Counted from the first letter of the stretch, positions 15,452-31,632 are shown. The stretch: DNA of 64,000 nucleotides from Streptomyces zingiberis (GCF_012034935.1 NZ_JAATEN010000019.1:62001-126000), one strand, 5' to 3'. Numbers and translations: made by a program. The notes: generated from the sequence alone by a model not told the origin.

Positions 15452-16507
15452 GTGCAGGTACACCACGACGCCCCGCTCGCCCCGCTCACCACCTTCCGCC
15501 TCGGCGGCCCGGCCACCCGCCTGGTCACGGCCACGACGGACGACGAGGTGATCGCGGTCGTCCGGGAGGCCGAGGCCGCGGGGACGCCGCTCCTGCTGAT
15601 CGGCGGCGGCAGCAACCTCGTCATCTCCGACAAGGGGTTCGAGGGCACCGCCCTGCGCATCGCCACCCGGGGCTACGAGCTGTCGGGCACCGCCCTGGAG
15701 CTGGCCGCCGGCGAGAACTGGTCCGCGGCCGTCGCCCGGACCGTCGAGGCGGGTCTCGCGGGGATCGAATGCCTGGCCGGCATCCCCGGCTCGGCGGGCG
15801 CCACCCCGATCCAGAACGTCGGCGCCTACGGCCAGGAGGTCTCCTCCACGATCACCGAGGTGGTGGCCTACGACCGGCGCGCCGGCGAGGTCGTCACCGT
15901 CCCGGGCGCCGCGTGCGGCTTCTCCTACCGCCACAGCCGCTTCAAGGCCGAGCCCGGCCGCTGGGTGGTGCTGCGGGTCCGCTTCGCGCTGGAGGACGCC
16001 GGCGGGCTGTCGGCCCCGCTGAAGTACGCGGAGACGGCCCGTGCCCTGGGGGCCGAGCCGGGCGGGCGCGTCCCCGTGGCCGCCGCCCGCGAGACCGTGC
16101 TCGCACTCCGCGCGGGCAAGGGCATGGTGCTCGACCCGGAGGACCACGACACCTGGTCGGCGGGGTCCTTCTTCACCAACCCCGTCCTCGGCGCCGACGA
16201 GCACGCGGCCTTCCTCGCCCGCGTCGCGGAACGCCTCGGCCCCGGCGCCGAACCGCCCGCGTTCCCGGCCGGCGAGGGGCGGGTCAAGACCTCCGCCGCC
16301 TGGCTCATCGACAAGGCCGGCTTCGCCAAGGGCTACGGCGACGGCCCGGCACGCATCTCCTCCAAGCACACCCTGGCCCTGACCAACCGCGGCCACGCGA
16401 CCACCGAGGACCTCCTCGCCCTCGCCCGGGAGGTCCGCGACGGTGTGCGGGACGCCTTCGGGGTGACGCTGGTCAACGAGCCGGTGACGGTGGGCGTCAG
16501 CCTCTGA
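15452..16507 (+). CDS. murB: UDP-N-acetylenolpyruvoylglucosamine reductase
   Basis: A 351-residue flavoenzyme that reduces UDP-GlcNAc-enolpyruvate to UDP-MurNAc in peptidoglycan synthesis. The FAD-binding segments LLLIGGGSNLVISD and GIPGSAGATPIQNVGAYGQE are present. The catalytic residues are also visible: Arg in SYRHSRFK, Ser in AGSFFTNPV and Glu in LVNEPVTVG. The C-terminal SAAWLIDKAGFAKG motif is intact. The start is the GTG at 15452, which gives the canonical N-terminus (LTTFRLGGPA); no strong ribosome site precedes it. It converges with add, with 17-bp tandem repeats between them. Confidence 0.96.
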   Translation: MQVHHDAPLAPLTTFRLGGPATRLVTATTDDEVIAVVREAEAAGTPLLLIGGGSNLVISDKGFEGTALRIATRGYELSGTALELAAGENWSAAVARTVEAGLAGIECLAGIPGSAGATPIQNVGAYGQEVSSTITEVVAYDRRAGEVVTVPGAACGFSYRHSRFKAEPGRWVVLRVRFALEDAGGLSAPLKYAETARALGAEPGGRVPVAAARETVLALRAGKGMVLDPEDHDTWSAGSFFTNPVLGADEHAAFLARVAERLGPGAEPPAFPAGEGRVKTSAAWLIDKAGFAKGYGDGPARISSKHTLALTNRGHATTEDLLALAREVRDGVRDAFGVTLVNEPVTVGVSL

Positions 16508-16573
16508 CCGGTGACGGTGGGCAGCACCCGCTGGAACGCCGGCCGCCCCGCGACCCCGGCCGGCGGGGCCCCG

Positions 16574-16641
16574 CAGGTCACACCGCCCGGCAGGTCACAC
16601 CGCCCGGCAGGTCACACCGCCCGGCAGGTCACACCGGGGCG
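16574..16641. repeat. 17-bp tandem repeats at the murB/add convergence
   Basis: Three perfect copies of CAGGTCACACCGCCCGG (16574-16590, 16591-16607, 16608-16624) and a partial fourth. The fourth overlaps the add stop codon (16629-16631). The repeat probably arose by slippage from the 3' end of add. It is not a CRISPR because there are no spacers. Confidence 0.8.
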
Positions 16642-17708
16642 GGGTCCGCCTCCCCGTCCCCCAGCCACGCGTCGATCCCGCCGAGCATCCGTTCCCGTAC
16701 CTCCCGCGGTGCCCGCGAGGCCCGCACCGACTGCCGCGCCAGCTCGGCCAGTTCGGCGTCGGTGAAACCGTGCGCCGAGCGGGCCAGCTCGTACTGGTCC
16801 GCCAGGCGGGAGCCGAACAGCAGTGGGTCGTCCGCGCCGAGGGCCACCGGGACGCCCGCCTCGAAGAGCGTCCGCAGCGGTACGTCCTCCGCCTTGTCGT
16901 ACACCCCGAGCGCGACGTTGGAGGCCGGGCAGACCTCGCAGGTCACCGCCCGTTCGGCCAGCCGCGCCAGCAGGGCCGGGTCCTCGGCCGCCCGTACCCC
17001 GTGGCCCACCCGGTCGGCGCGCAGGTCGTCCAGGCAGTCCCGCACGCTGGACGGTCCCGCGAGCTCGCCCCCGTGCGGCGCGGCGATCAGCCCGCCGGCC
17101 CGCGCGATGGCGAAGGCGCGGTCGAAGTCCCGTGCGAAACCGCGTCGTTCGTCGTTGGACAGACCGAACCCGATCACCCCGCGGTCGGCGTACCGGACGG
17201 CCAGCCGGGCCAGGGTGCGGGCCTCCAGCGGATGCTTCATCCGGTTCGCCGCGACGAGTACGCGGATCCCGACCCCCGTCTCCCGGGACGCCTCGTCCAC
17301 CGCGTCCAGGATGATCTCCATGGTGGGGATCAGGCCGCCGAGGCGGGGCGCGTAGGAGGTCGGGTCGACCTGGATCTCCAGCCAGCCGGAGCCGTCCCGC
17401 GCGTCCTCCTGGGCCGCCTCGCGGACCAGCCGCCGCAGGTCGTCCGGGGTCCGCAGGCAGGAGCGGGCCATGTCGTAGAGCCGCTGGAAGCGGAACCAGC
17501 CCCGCTCGTCCGTCGCCCGCAGCCTCGGTGGCTCCCCGCCGCTCAGCGCCTCCGGGAGGTGGACGCCGTGCTTGTCGGCGAGTTCGAGCAGGGTGGCCGA
17601 GCGCATCGACCCGGTGAAGTGCAGATGCAGATGGGCCTTGGGCAGCAGACGGACATCGCGGGCGGCGGAGCGGTGGTGCGGGGCGTTCCCGTCGTGGTAC
17701 GGCGACAT
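16629..17708 (-). CDS. add: Adenosine deaminase family protein
   Basis: A 359-residue TIM-barrel deaminase that converts adenosine (or a related adenine nucleoside) to inosine for purine salvage. All metal and catalytic residues are present: KAHLHLHFTGSMR (HxH), APHGGELAG (HxGE), DRVGHGVRA (His), CEVCPASN and VALGADDPLLF (DD). The HFTGS variant of the usual HLDGA marks a distinct actinobacterial subgroup, so the exact substrate is less certain. The ATG at 17708 gives the normal N-terminus. It converges on murB. Confidence 0.9.
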   Translation of the reverse strand: MSPYHDGNAPHHRSAARDVRLLPKAHLHLHFTGSMRSATLLELADKHGVHLPEALSGGEPPRLRATDERGWFRFQRLYDMARSCLRTPDDLRRLVREAAQEDARDGSGWLEIQVDPTSYAPRLGGLIPTMEIILDAVDEASRETGVGIRVLVAANRMKHPLEARTLARLAVRYADRGVIGFGLSNDERRGFARDFDRAFAIARAGGLIAAPHGGELAGPSSVRDCLDDLRADRVGHGVRAAEDPALLARLAERAVTCEVCPASNVALGVYDKAEDVPLRTLFEAGVPVALGADDPLLFGSRLADQYELARSAHGFTDAELAELARQSVRASRAPREVRERMLGGIDAWLGDGEADPAPV

Positions 17709-17895
17709 TCCAGAATCCTGCCGTACGACCGGCCCGTCGCGGTAGCGGATCCGGAAGCCCTCCCCGCTGCCGCGCGCCGCCCGGTCCCGGCGGGGGAGGG
17801 CCCGGAGGGTCCGGGAGGTCCGGCGGAGCCCGGGTGACGGGCCCGCGCCGGGCCGTCCCCTTCCGCCCGGGGCCGGGTGGCGGAACCGGTACCTG

Positions 17896-17925
17896 TTCGA
17901 CGCCCGGCCCCGGAACACGTACACT
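17896..17925 (+). promoter_or_regulatory. Candidate promoter upstream of tRNA-Trp and secE
   Basis: TTCGAC, an 18-base spacer and TACACT, about 80 bases before tRNA-Trp. A second possible -10 (TAGGTT, 17990-17995) sits closer to the tRNA without a clear -35. The other bases between add and the tRNA hold no gene. Confidence 0.4.
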
Positions 17926-18006
17926 CACTGGGCGTTGGTCCTCACCGGCCGTTCCGCTTCGCCCCCTCCGTGTGGCGGCGCGGATGCGGTAGGTTGAGGG
18001 GGACAA

Positions 18007-18079
18007 AGGGTCGTAGCTCAATTGGTAGAGCACTGGTCTCCAAAACCAGCGGTTGGGGGTTCAAGTCCCTCCGGCCCTG
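18007..18079 (+). tRNA. tRNA-Trp (CCA)
   Basis: The acceptor AGGGTCG pairs with CGGCCCT, with discriminator G. The anticodon stem CTGGT/ACCAG encloses CTCCAAA, giving anticodon CCA. The 73 bases encode no CCA tail. It is immediately upstream of secE-nusG, as in many bacteria. Confidence 0.97.
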
Positions 18080-18186
18080 CTTCACGCATCTTCGCCAGGA
18101 TGTGTGCGCAGGTACGTACGACAACGCACGGCCGTGCGGCTCCGCCGGGCGCGGCACGGCCACGACCCGGATTCAGGTGAGGACGA

Positions 18187-18474
18187 GTGACGGACGCCCT
18201 GGGCTCCATCGACACGCCTGAGAGCGGTCGGTCCGACGAGGCTGACGACAAGAAGGCCCGGCGTGGCGGCAAGCGTGGCAAGAAGGGCCCGCTGGGCCGC
18301 CTCGCGCTGTTCTACCGGCAGATCGTGGCGGAGCTCCGGAAGGTCGTCTGGCCGACGAGGAACCAGCTCACCACGTACACCACTGTGGTGATCATCTTCG
18401 TTGTCATCATGATCGCGCTGGTGACTGTGATTGACTTTGGATTCGGCGAAGTCGTCAAGTACGTCTTCGGCTGA
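18187..18474 (+). CDS. secE: Preprotein translocase subunit SecE
   Basis: The essential clamp subunit of the SecYEG channel, 95 residues. A basic, charged N-terminus is followed by the amphipathic helix and hinge motif AELRKVVWPTRNQLTTYT, then a single C-terminal membrane helix (about residues 65-88). This is the one-helix form typical of Gram-positives. The GTG at 18187 lies 8 bases after the GGTGAGGACGA region. It precedes nusG by 73 bases. Confidence 0.96.
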   Translation: MTDALGSIDTPESGRSDEADDKKARRGGKRGKKGPLGRLALFYRQIVAELRKVVWPTRNQLTTYTTVVIIFVVIMIALVTVIDFGFGEVVKYVFG

Positions 18475-18547
18475 TCCCGCGTCGGTGCCACTCCCGGCGC
18501 CCCGGGACGCGTGTACCACCCCTTGAAGCCAGGAAGAAGCAGCCACC

Positions 18548-19426
18548 GTGTCTGACCCGAACCTGAACAACGCCATCGAGCCCGCCCAGGGTGAAGAGGC
18601 TGCGGCGACGGCCGACCCGGCCGGAGCTGCACCGGACACGGTCGACGCCGGCGACGAGCGCGAGACCGCCGCCGCGGCGGAGAGCGCGGAGTCCCCGGAG
18701 ACCGGCGGGGAGACCCCCGGGGCCGGTGAGCCCGCAGGGACCGCCGAGCTCGCCGAGAGCGCCGGGACCGCCGAGCCCGGTGCGGCGGAGGCCGTCGAGG
18801 AGCAGCGGCCGGACCCGGTCGAGGAGCTCCGCCGTGAGCTGCGCGCCCTCCCCGGCGAGTGGTACGTGATCCACACCTACGCGGGCTACGAGAAGCGCGT
18901 GAAGGCCAACCTGGAACAGCGCGCGGTCTCGCTCAACGTCGAGGAGTTCATCTACCAGGCCGAGGTCCCCGAGGAAGAGATCGTCCAGATCAAGAACGGT
19001 GAGCGGAAGAACGTCCGCCAGAACAAGCTCCCCGGCTACGTGCTGGTGCGCATGGATCTGACGAACGAGTCCTGGGGCGTGGTCCGCAACACCCCCGGGG
19101 TCACCGGCTTCGTGGGCAACGCCTACGACCCGTACCCGCTGACGCTGGACGAGATCGTCAAGATGCTCGCCCCGGAGGCCGAGGAGAAGGCCGCCAAGGC
19201 CGCGGCCGAGGAGGCCGGTGTCCCGGCGCCCAGCCGCAAGCTCGAGGTCCAGGTGCTGGACTTCGAGGTCGGCGACTCGGTCACCGTCACGGACGGTCCC
19301 TTCGCCACCCTCCAGGCCACGATCAACGAGATCAACGCCGACTCGAAGAAGGTCAAGGGCCTGGTCGAGATCTTCGGCCGCGAGACCCCGGTCGAGCTGA
19401 GCTTCGACCAGATCCAGAAGAACTGA
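18548..19426 (+). CDS. nusG: Transcription termination/antitermination factor NusG
   Basis: A 292-residue RNA polymerase-binding factor. The first ~100 residues are an acidic Ala/Glu/Gly/Thr-rich extension characteristic of Streptomyces NusG. The NGN domain starts at LPGEWYVIHTYAGYEKRVKA, and the C-terminal KOW domain (FEVGDSVTVTDGPFATLQAT) binds Rho or ribosomal S10. The GTG start at 18548 follows AGGAAG. An intrinsic terminator separates it from rplK. Confidence 0.97.
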   Translation: MSDPNLNNAIEPAQGEEAAATADPAGAAPDTVDAGDERETAAAAESAESPETGGETPGAGEPAGTAELAESAGTAEPGAAEAVEEQRPDPVEELRRELRALPGEWYVIHTYAGYEKRVKANLEQRAVSLNVEEFIYQAEVPEEEIVQIKNGERKNVRQNKLPGYVLVRMDLTNESWGVVRNTPGVTGFVGNAYDPYPLTLDEIVKMLAPEAEEKAAKAAAEEAGVPAPSRKLEVQVLDFEVGDSVTVTDGPFATLQATINEINADSKKVKGLVEIFGRETPVELSFDQIQKN

Positions 19427-19465
19427 TCCACCGATCCGGCGGCCCCGCCGCCGGATCCACGACTT

Positions 19466-19539
19466 CCGAGCAGGTCGGACGGTATCGGGCGCACTCCGTA
19501 CACGGAGCCGCCGGGGACTGTCTGACCTGCTCGGTTTTT
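19466..19539 (+). terminator. Terminator between nusG and rplK
   Basis: CCGAGCAGGTCGGAC pairs with the CTGACCTGCTCGG arm (about 19521-19534), followed directly by TTTTT. The loop holds a second small hairpin (CTCCGTACACGGAG). It is one of the few stems in this window with a true U-tract. Confidence 0.8.
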
Positions 19540-19565
19540 GGCCGCACTGTCATACCCGTTATCGT
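19538..19565 (+). promoter_or_regulatory. Candidate promoter of rplKA
   Basis: TTGGCC (19538-19543), a 16-base spacer and TATCGT (19560-19565), about 70 bases before rplK and directly after the nusG terminator. The position supports it, but the hexamers are only moderate matches. Confidence 0.4.
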
Positions 19566-19634
19566 GGTGCGGTATGCCTCCGTCCGGATGATCGGGACGG
19601 GGCGGAAACCTCTCACTAGGACCCGGAGAGAGCA

Positions 19635-20069
19635 ATGCCTCCCAAGAAGAAGAAGGTCACGGGGCTGATCAAGCTCCAGATCAAGGCCGGCGCCGCCAAC
19701 CCGGCCCCGCCGGTCGGCCCCGCCCTGGGCCAGCACGGCGTCAACATCATGGAGTTCTGCAAGGCCTACAACGCCGCGACCGAGTCGCAGCGCGGGATGG
19801 TCGTGCCGGTGGAGATCACGGTCTACGACGACCGCTCCTTCACCTTCGTGACGAAGACCCCGCCGGCCGCGAAGCTCATCCTCCAGGCCGCGGGTGTCGA
19901 CAAGGGCTCCGGCGAGCCGCACACCAAGAAGGTCGCCAAGATCACGCGCGACCAGGTGCGGGACATCGCCACCACCAAGATGCCCGACCTCAACGCCAAC
20001 GACCTGGACGCCGCCGAGAAGATCATCGCCGGCACCGCCCGCTCCATGGGCGTCACGGTCGAGGGCTGA
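19635..20069 (+). CDS. rplK: 50S ribosomal protein L11
   Basis: A 144-residue protein of the GTPase-associated centre. It begins MPPKKKKVTGLIKLQIKAGA, and PAPPVGPALGQHGVNIMEFC is the proline-rich N-terminal domain that, with 23S rRNA, forms the thiostrepton site and activates RelA. The length is canonical. The ATG at 19635 follows GGAGAG. It is the first gene of the rplKA unit. Confidence 0.98.
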   Translation: MPPKKKKVTGLIKLQIKAGAANPAPPVGPALGQHGVNIMEFCKAYNAATESQRGMVVPVEITVYDDRSFTFVTKTPPAAKLILQAAGVDKGSGEPHTKKVAKITRDQVRDIATTKMPDLNANDLDAAEKIIAGTARSMGVTVEG

Positions 20070-20166
20070 CCTCGCCCCACCGGTCGGGGCACGCCCCGCA
20101 CCACCACCGTGGAAGGGCCGGCGCGGCCCGCACCACCACGACTCCCACGACATCGAGGAGCAGCAA

Positions 20167-20886
20167 GTGAAGCGCAGCAAGTCCCTCCGGGCTGCGGACG
20201 AGAAGATCGAGAAGGGGCGGCTCTACGCCCCGCTCGAGGCCGTCCGGATCGCCAAGGAGACCTCTCCGGCCAAGTTCGACGCGACCGTCGAGGTCGCCAT
20301 GCGCCTGGGCGTCGACCCGCGCAAGGCGGACCAGATGGTCCGAGGCACCGTGAACCTGCCGCACGGCACCGGCAAGACCGCCCGGGTCCTGGTCTTCGCG
20401 ACCGGTGAGCGTGCTGCGGCCGCGGAAGCCGCGGGTGCCGACATCGTCGGCTCCGACGAGCTGATCGACGAGGTCTCCAAGGGCCGCCTGGACTTCGACT
20501 CCGTCGTCGCCACCCCGGACCTCATGGGCAAGGTCGGCCGCCTCGGCCGCGTCCTCGGCCCGCGTGGCCTGATGCCCAACCCGAAGACCGGCACCGTGAC
20601 CCCGGACGTGGCCAAGGCCGTGACCGAGATCAAGGGCGGCAAGATCGAGTTCCGGGTCGACAAGCACTCGAACCTCCACTTCATCATCGGCAAGCTCTCC
20701 TTCGACGAGAAGCAGCTGGTGGAGAACTACGCCGCGGCACTGGAAGAGGTCACCCGCCTCAAGCCGTCGGCCGCGAAGGGCCGTTACATCAAGAAGGCGG
20801 CGCTGAGCACCACCATGGGCCCCGGCATCCAGCTGGACCCCAACCGCACCCGCAACCTCCTGGAGGAGGAGCCCGCGGGCGTCTGA
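20167..20886 (+). CDS. rplA: 50S ribosomal protein L1
   Basis: A 239-residue L1-stalk protein and classic translational autoregulator of its operon. The start is the GTG at 20167 (KRSKSLRAADEKIEKGRLYA), with GAGGAG 9 bases upstream. Conserved segments include VNLPHGTGKTARVLVFA, the RVLGPRGLMPNPKTGTVTPD signature and KGGKIEFRVDKHSNLHFIIG. The longer upstream frame overlaps rplK and is not used. An 18-bp terminator stem follows. Confidence 0.97.
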   Translation: MKRSKSLRAADEKIEKGRLYAPLEAVRIAKETSPAKFDATVEVAMRLGVDPRKADQMVRGTVNLPHGTGKTARVLVFATGERAAAAEAAGADIVGSDELIDEVSKGRLDFDSVVATPDLMGKVGRLGRVLGPRGLMPNPKTGTVTPDVAKAVTEIKGGKIEFRVDKHSNLHFIIGKLSFDEKQLVENYAAALEEVTRLKPSAAKGRYIKKAALSTTMGPGIQLDPNRTRNLLEEEPAGV

Positions 20887-20914
20887 TCCAGGACGCCGGC
20901 GCGCCGTCGGACAC

Positions 20915-20954
20915 GGCCTGGCCCCGCACCTCACCCGAGGTGCGGGGCCAGGCC
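20915..20954 (+). terminator. 18-bp perfect-stem terminator after rplA
   Basis: The arm GGCCTGGCCCCGCACCTC (20915-20932), loop ACCC, and its exact complement (20937-20954). It lies 28 bases after the rplA stop and has no U-tract. It closes the rplKA unit. Confidence 0.75.
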
Positions 20955-21733
20955 GCGTCCTGGGGCCCGCGTCGCGGTCCCGGAATCCGGCGGGGGCGCG
21001 CACGCCGTGCGCGGCACGGGCGTGCCTGCGCCGTGCGTGGGTACGGCGCGGGCGCCACGTCCGGGAGGCCGTCGGGAGGCGGTGAGGACGCCCGGGCCCG
21101 CGGCGGCGAGGGGGCACGGCCACGGACCGGGGTGCGCTCCGCCACCGGGTGCGGAGTCCGTGAGGCCGCTCACCGGCCCGCCGGCCTCACCGCCGGTCCT
21201 CACCGGGTCTCGTCCCCGCCGTGGCCCAGCGGCCCAGCGGGCTCCAGGGCCACGTCCGAGGAGCCCTCCGGCCCCGCAGCGGGGCTTCACCGGCCGGCCC
21301 CGCCCCGTCTCGCCGGTCCCTCCCGCCGCCCGCCGCCCCGTGGACCCCGTGCCCTCGCGCCCCCGGGACCCCGTGTCCCCGGGACCCCGAGGTCCCGTCA
21401 TCCGTACGGCTCCCCGGGCTTGATTTGCCTCCGGCTCCGTGGGCCGCGTACTCTGCACAGGTAGCCAAAGACCGCTGGTCGTTACCGTGCGCCCCAGGCT
21501 CACGGTGGCCGAAGGATCCGTTTCCGCGGACGGCCCGTGCAGGTGATCGAGGACAGACTCCCATGGCGGACCCTCCGGGGTTCTCGTGGTCGAGTGCCGC
21601 CCCGTGCGCCTGCGCCGGGGCGTTTCGCAGCTCTGAGCCCCTTCTTCGCGTGCCCGATGCGGGCGGTCCGGCGACGTGTGCGGCTGATCGTGAGGTCAGC
21701 CGAGGATCATCACCCGGAAGGAGGCCGAGGCTC
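20955..21733 (+). promoter_or_regulatory. Long rplJ upstream region with promoter and ~280-nt leader
   Basis: No gene was seen. The best promoter is TTGCCT (21425-21430), an 18-base spacer and TACTCT (21449-21454). Transcription from about 21461 would give a ~270-base leader before rplJ. A leader of this size upstream of rplJ is where L10(L12)4 binds to autoregulate rplJL in other bacteria. The AAAGACCGCTGGTCGTTACC stretch (about 21466-21485) can pair locally. About 21340-21400 contains repeated CCCCGGGACCCCG. Confidence 0.5.
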
Positions 21734-22294
21734 ATGGCGAGGCCCGACAAGGTCGCAGCCGTCGAGGAGATGAAGGACAAGTTCCAGAACTCCAACGCCG
21801 CTGTCGTGACCGCGTACACCGGTCTCACCGTGGCTCAGCTCAAGGAGCTGCGCCGTTCGCTCGGTGAGAACGCTCAGTACCGTGTGGTGAAGAACACGCT
21901 GACCAAGATCGCGGCGAACGAAGCCGGGATCACGACGCTCGACGACCTGTTCGCGGGTTCGTCGGCCGTGGCCTTCGTGACCGGTGACCCGGTCGCCGCC
22001 GCGAAGGGTCTCCGTGACTTCGCCAAGGACAACCCCAGTCTCGTCATCAAGGGCGGCGTGCTCGACGGCAAGACGCTGTCCGCCGACGAGTTCAAGAAGC
22101 TTGCGGACCTCGAGTCCCGCGAGGTGCTGCTCGCCAAGCTGGCCGGTGGCATGAAGGCGTCCATGGCCAAGGCCGCGGCGACCTTCCAGGCGCCGCTCTC
22201 GAAGTTCGTCCGCACCGCGGACGCGCTCCGGGACCAGCGCGAGCAGGGCGGTGCCGGTACGCCGGCTCCCGCCGAGGCCGAGTCCGCCGAGTAA
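21734..22294 (+). CDS. rplJ: 50S ribosomal protein L10
   Basis: A 186-residue stalk base protein that carries L7/L12 dimers. It starts MARPDKVAAVEEMKDKFQNS at the ATG 21734, with GGAGG about 10 bases upstream. The 23S-binding part includes VAQLKELRRSLGENAQYRVV and KNTLTKIAANEAG. The C-terminal Ala/Pro/Glu-rich tail is normal in actinobacteria. The overlapping long upstream frame is spurious. It forms a unit with rplL (99-bp gap). Confidence 0.97.
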   Translation: MARPDKVAAVEEMKDKFQNSNAAVVTAYTGLTVAQLKELRRSLGENAQYRVVKNTLTKIAANEAGITTLDDLFAGSSAVAFVTGDPVAAAKGLRDFAKDNPSLVIKGGVLDGKTLSADEFKKLADLESREVLLAKLAGGMKASMAKAAATFQAPLSKFVRTADALRDQREQGGAGTPAPAEAESAE

Positions 22295-22393
22295 GAGGAC
22301 CCGGTCGCAGCGGGCCCGTGAAGTAACGCCGCCAGGCGCACGCCCGCCGACATGTAGACCCGGCACCAGCCGATTGAGTGGAAGGACGCCATC

Positions 22394-22783
22394 ATGGCGA
22401 AGCTGTCCCAGGACGAGCTGCTCGAGCAGTTCGGTGAGATGACCCTGATCGAGCTCTCCGAGTTCGTGAAGGCCTTCGAGGAGAAGTTCGACGTCGAGGC
22501 CGCCGCCCCGGTCGCCGTCGCCGCCGCCGCGGGCGGTGCCGCCGGCGGTGCCGCCGAGGCCGCCGAGGAGCAGGACGAGTTCGACGTCGTCCTCACCGGC
22601 GCCGGTGACAAGAAGATCCAGGTCATCAAGGTCGTGCGTGAGCTGACCTCGCTGGGTCTGAAGGAGGCCAAGGACGTCGTCGACGGCGTGCCGAAGCCGG
22701 TCCTCGAGAAGGTCAGCAAGGAGCAGGCCGACAAGGCCGCCGAGTCCCTCAAGGCCGCCGGCGCCTCCGTCGAGGTCAAGTGA
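22394..22783 (+). CDS. rplL: 50S ribosomal protein L7/L12
   Basis: A 129-residue stalk protein that recruits translational GTPases. An N-terminal dimerisation helix (LSQDELLEQFGEMTLIELSE), an Ala/Gly hinge (about residues 35-58) and the C-terminal domain (VVLTGAGDKKIQVIKVVREL, LGLKEAKDVVDGVPKPV) are all present. The ATG at 22394 follows GGAAGGA. Confidence 0.98.
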   Translation: MAKLSQDELLEQFGEMTLIELSEFVKAFEEKFDVEAAAPVAVAAAAGGAAGGAAEAAEEQDEFDVVLTGAGDKKIQVIKVVRELTSLGLKEAKDVVDGVPKPVLEKVSKEQADKAAESLKAAGASVEVK

Positions 22784-22835
22784 CCCCGACGGCCCGTGGC
22801 CGGTGCCGCTGAGGCGCCCGGAACCGCAGGCCCGT

Positions 22836-22873
22836 CCCGAGGGCGGCCACCCGCTGGGGTGGCCGCCCTCGGG
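22836..22873 (+). terminator. Attenuator-type hairpin between rplL and rpoB
   Basis: CCCGAGGGCGGCCACC, loop CGCTGG, GGTGGCCGCCCTCGGG: a perfect 16-bp stem 52 bases after rplL. A partial terminator at this place sets the ratio of ribosomal protein to RNA polymerase transcripts in E. coli; the same role here is inferred. Confidence 0.65.
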
Positions 22874-23206
22874 CGTTCCCGGCCCCGTCCCGGGGCGGGG
22901 CCGCAGGGCGGACGTCCTTGTGTTGTCCGGGACGGCGGGTATGGTGATCACCGCTGCTCCGGCGTCGCCCGGGACGGCCTCCACGGGGTGGGGGCCTTGA
23001 CGTACGCCCACGGGGCAGGCGATTCTCGGGACGCGCGCCGAGACAACCGATCCCGGGTTCGATGCATGGATCGGCTGCGAAGCGGGAAGTCTTGCCCCAG
23101 GCGTTGAGAGCCTGAGGTACAACGAGGTCTGGCCTTCTCTCCGAGGGGGTGGTCGGCACCTCCCGGAGGGAGAGAGTGGTACTGCGCCGGTCTCCGGAAA
23201 TCAGGA

Positions 23207-23236
23207 CTGGACATCAGTGTGCCCTATGGCTACACT
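23207..23236 (+). promoter_or_regulatory. Candidate rpoB promoter
   Basis: CTGGAC, an 18-base spacer and TACACT, about 170 bases before the rpoB start. In the 625-bp rplL-rpoB gap I see only this element and the hairpin at 22836. Confidence 0.4.
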
Positions 23237-23408
23237 GACCCTTTGCGCTGCCTGTTAGCTGCCCTCTGCCCGTCACCAGGGGCATGACCCGTCCTCGAAA
23301 GCTGCTGAAGACCTCCCCGACCATCCATCTGACCTGGGATGTCTTCACTGCGTTCGAAACGGGGCCGGTACGCGCGTAGTGAGTCCGAGCCCTCGGAAGG
23401 ACCCCCTC

Positions 23409-26891
<3,483 letters not shown>

Positions 26892-27029
26892 CGGTTCGGC
26901 CGGGGCCCGCCGCCCACGGGAGGCGGGCCCCGGTCAGCCCGGACCGTTCGGACCATGATGAAGACACAGCCGCCGCCGGCGCCCCCTCCGGCAGCGGCGA
27001 CAAACCCCGAAAGAGGGATTGACGACAAA

Positions 27030-30935
<3,906 letters not shown>

Positions 30936-30962
30936 GCCCGGGTCGTCCCAGGGCCAGGTCCG

Positions 30963-30997
30963 GCAGGGCGGTCACCCCGTGGGGGTGGCCGCCCTGC
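30963..30997 (+). terminator. rpoBC terminator
   Basis: GCAGGGCGGTCACCCC, loop GTG, GGGGTGGCCGCCCTGC: a 16-position stem with one imperfect pair, 28 bases after rpoC and followed by GGCGTTGT. Confidence 0.75.
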
Positions 30998-31086
30998 GGC
31001 GTTGTACCCGGGCCGGTACGGAACTCCCCGGCGCCGTGGCGCGTCGTGGATGATGGGCAGTGAGGGAGACGGGGAGGTGTGCCGCA

Positions 31087-31632
31087 GTGACGTTCGAACC
31101 GTGGCAGGGGGGTGGGCATCCGCGGCCCGCCCAGCATCCGCAGATGTCGATGATGCGTGCTTCGGACGCGGACCGGGAGCGCGCGGTCGACGTGCTCAAG
31201 GCCGGCTTCGCCGAGGGCCGGCTCTCCCGGGGGGAGTACGAGCAGCGGATCGGCCGGGCCTACCAGGCGCAGACGCACGGCCAGCTACAGGCCATCGTGT
31301 CGGACCTGCCGCAGGGGCCGGTACCGCAGACCTTCCCGGCCCCCTCGGTGGCCCCCGTGCCCGTCCCGCACACGTTCCTGCCCGCGCCGCCGGTGCCGGG
31401 CCGGGCGAACGGCACCGCCACCGCGGCCCTGGTCTGCGGGATCCTCTCGCCGATGACCTGGGGGGTGACGGCCATCCCGGCCGTCGTCCTGGGCCACAAG
31501 GCGCGCGCCGAGATCCGCAGGTCGGGGGAGTCGGGGGACGGCTTCGCGATGGCGGGTGTGGTCATCGGCTGGCTGTCGATCGGCTTCGGTCTCCTCTTCG
31601 TGCTGCTGGTGGTCGCGGCGGGCGCCGGCTGA
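31087..31632 (+). CDS. DUF1707 / DUF4190 membrane protein
   Basis: A 181-residue protein with an N-terminal DUF1707 domain (MRASDADRERAVDVLKAGFA, then GRLSRGEYEQRIGRAYQAQT) and a Pro-rich linker. Two membrane helices of DUF4190 type follow (TATAALVCGILSPMTWGVTA and AMAGVVIGWLSIGFGLLFVL). The DUF1707 part is usually cytoplasmic. Function unknown. The GTG at 31087 is supported by GGGGAGGTG about 9 bases upstream. From memory the same gene sits between rpoC and rpsL in S. coelicolor. Confidence 0.85.
   Translation: MTFEPWQGGGHPRPAQHPQMSMMRASDADRERAVDVLKAGFAEGRLSRGEYEQRIGRAYQAQTHGQLQAIVSDLPQGPVPQTFPAPSVAPVPVPHTFLPAPPVPGRANGTATAALVCGILSPMTWGVTAIPAVVLGHKARAEIRRSGESGDGFAMAGVVIGWLSIGFGLLFVLLVVAAGAG

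Noticed and set aside
16574..16641. CRISPR array
   Set aside because: The 17-bp units are directly adjacent without spacers, and no cas genes are nearby.
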